A stretch of 6,083 nucleotides of DNA from Lachnoclostridium sp. UBA1781. Lineage in GTDB: Bacteria > Bacillota > Clostridia > Lachnospirales > Lachnospiraceae. The DNA lies in the NCBI GenBank assembly GCA_002315495.1, contig DCGJ01000158.1, positions 1-6,083 of the forward strand, in the 5' to 3' direction. The number at the start of each line of letters is the position of its first letter. Position 1 is the first letter of the stretch. Shown here piece after piece: positions 4,688 through 6,083 of this stretch. The translations under genes were made by a program, and so were the position numbers. The notes below the pieces were generated by a model that had not been told where the DNA came from, did not search any database, and worked only from the letters and a program-made list of their open reading frames with translations.

Positions 4688-6083
4688 ATGAGCGAACAAA
4701 GAGAAGGTTACATTGGGAGAATCGTGTTTCGAAGTCCGGAGACGGGCTATACCGTGTTTGCCCTGATGGAACCGGAGGCAACCGAGGAAATGACCTGCGT
4801 CGGAAGCTTTCCGGTGATTACCGAGGGTGAATATGTGCTCGTCGAGGGGGAATTTACGAATCATGCCATCTACGGACAGCAGCTCTCGGTAAGCCGTATG
4901 GAGGCAAGAAGACCACAGACACGCGAAGCGATGCAGCGGTATTTAGGGTCCGGTGCAATCAAGGGCGTGGGCCTTACACTGGCAACGAGAATTGTGCAGC
5001 ATTTTGGTGATAAGACCTTTGATATATTGGAGCGGGAACCGGAGCGACTTGCGGAGGTGCGCGGAATCAGCCAGCGCATGGCGCGTGAGATTTTCGCTCA
5101 GTTTAACGAGAAACGGGCCCAGCGTGAGGCAATGATGTACCTTCAGAAGTATGGCATTTCCCCGGGGCTTTCCGTGAAGATTTATGCAAAATACGGGGAA
5201 CGTTTGCAGGAGGTCTTAGAAACCAATCCGTATGTTTTAACGGAAGACATTAAGGGGGTTGGGTTTAAGATTGCAGACGAGATCGCCCGTCGTATGGGTG
5301 TTTCGAGTGATTCGGAATTTCGACTTCGTGCAGGACTTTTGTACACCCTTCAGACCGCTGCCACGAACGGGCACATGTATCTTCCGTTAGAGCGCCTTTT
5401 GGAAGGTGCAAAGGAGAACCTGGAGGCCGATGATACGGTTTTGTTACATGAACTGGACGGACTCGCTTTAGACCGCAAGATCATTCGGAAGATGCTGACG
5501 GTAGACGACCGAATGGAAGAACAGATTTATCTTTCTGCCTATTACTACACGGAACTCGCCGTAGCTCGTATGCTTCATGATTTGAACATCCACTACCGGG
5601 TATCGAAGGAGGATGTCGACAGGAAACTCGCCAAAATGGAGAAGGACCAGAACATCGCCTATGACGAGGTCCAGAAAAATGCGGTATACGAGGCCGCACA
5701 TTCCGGCCTGTTTGTTCTGACCGGAGGCCCGGGTACCGGTAAAACTACGACCATCAATGCAATCATCCGCTTCTTTGAAGAGGAGGGCCTGGATATTCTT
5801 TTGGCCGCTCCGACCGGACGAGCCGCGAAGCGTATGACAGAAGCAACCGGGATGGAAGCCAGAACGATTCATCGTCTTTTGGAGGTTACCATGGTGCCAA
5901 ACGACGAGTCCAACGGCTGTTATGGTCGTAATGAGAGCAATCCTCTCGAGACTGATGTTGTGATTATCGATGAAACTTCGATGGTGGATATTTTCCTGAT
6001 GAACGCGCTTCTAAAGGCGATTCTTCCGGGAACCCGACTGATTCTGGTCGGTGACAGCAATCAGCTTCCGAGCGTGGGACCGG
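4688..6083 (+). CDS. recD2: RecD2-type ATP-dependent DNA helicase, 5' part
   Basis: The frame is open from ATG 4688 to the right edge, giving 465 residues; RecD2 proteins are usually about 740, so the last third or more is missing. The order of parts fits RecD2: an N-terminal OB-like region (about 6-72, YIGRIVFRSPETGYTVFAL), helix-hairpin-helix repeats (about 86-107, 121-140, 184-204 with IKGVG), the Q-motif region YDEVQKNAV (325-333), Walker A GGPGTGKTT (346-354, K352), motif Ia APTGRAAKRM (374-383), the TIHRLLE segment (393-399), Walker B IIDETSMVD (426-434, D428/E429) and motif III LVGDSNQLPSVGP (453-465). This superfamily 1B enzyme unwinds DNA 5' to 3' and acts in repair and recombination-linked fork processing without RecB and RecC. 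ATG 4688 follows AAGGGG (4675-4680) by seven bases. The upstream hairpin may limit its transcription from the mreB promoter. A ComF-type gene is a common next neighbour in related genomes, but nothing here shows it. Confidence 0.92.
   Translation, partial: MSEQREGYIGRIVFRSPETGYTVFALMEPEATEEMTCVGSFPVITEGEYVLVEGEFTNHAIYGQQLSVSRMEARRPQTREAMQRYLGSGAIKGVGLTLATRIVQHFGDKTFDILEREPERLAEVRGISQRMAREIFAQFNEKRAQREAMMYLQKYGISPGLSVKIYAKYGERLQEVLETNPYVLTEDIKGVGFKIADEIARRMGVSSDSEFRLRAGLLYTLQTAATNGHMYLPLERLLEGAKENLEADDTVLLHELDGLALDRKIIRKMLTVDDRMEEQIYLSAYYYTELAVARMLHDLNIHYRVSKEDVDRKLAKMEKDQNIAYDEVQKNAVYEAAHSGLFVLTGGPGTGKTTTINAIIRFFEEEGLDILLAAPTGRAAKRMTEATGMEARTIHRLLEVTMVPNDESNGCYGRNESNPLETDVVIIDETSMVDIFLMNALLKAILPGTRLILVGDSNQLPSVGP

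Noticed and set aside
5468..5872. Minus-strand open frame of 134 codons.
   Set aside because: It lies opposite the Walker A region of the RecD2-type gene and shows no recognisable motif.

Overview
The window reads as a chromosomal stretch from a low-to-moderate GC Gram-positive anaerobe of the Clostridia, most likely a Lachnospiraceae-like gut bacterium. The basis is the Shine-Dalgarno-rich starts, the TTGACA/TATAAT-type promoters, the gene families, and the order of an isolated mreB-type gene followed by a RecD2-type helicase. The genus cannot be fixed from the sequence. All genes lie on the + strand.

Layout: (1) positions 2-784 hold the 3' part of an M14/AstE-AspA-type (succinylglutamate desuccinylase/aspartoacylase-like) protein whose N-terminal zinc-binding part lies outside the window; a hairpin terminator follows. 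(2) A promoter at about 880-908 starts a tightly packed three-gene unit: a membrane-anchored NAGPA-type phosphodiester glycosidase (946-1938), a small four-helix membrane protein, and a membrane-anchored metallophosphoesterase (2384-3505). The middle gene appears to start at TTG 1919, inside the end of the glycosidase gene and behind a strong ribosome binding site, but it is interrupted by an in-frame TAG at 2006-2008. Only 2045-2380 is open from an ATG, and that ATG has no ribosome binding site. (3) A strong promoter (TAGACA-17-TATAAT) with a perfect 16-bp palindrome in its spacer drives an actin-like MreB/Mbl gene (3597-4604), which ends at a long hairpin. (4) A RecD2-type DNA helicase gene begins at 4688 and runs off the right edge after helicase motif III.

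The middle unit and MreB suggest a cell-envelope neighbourhood: two predicted surface-exposed phosphoester or glycan enzymes next to the cytoskeletal organiser of wall growth. RecD2 is a DNA-repair gene and is probably only a neighbour. I see no mobile element, CRISPR array, tRNA or rRNA. The points most worth a second look are the in-frame TAG with its orphaned upstream start, the palindrome in the mreB promoter, and the missing canonical zinc-ligand histidine in the first gene. I found no clear new multi-gene system.
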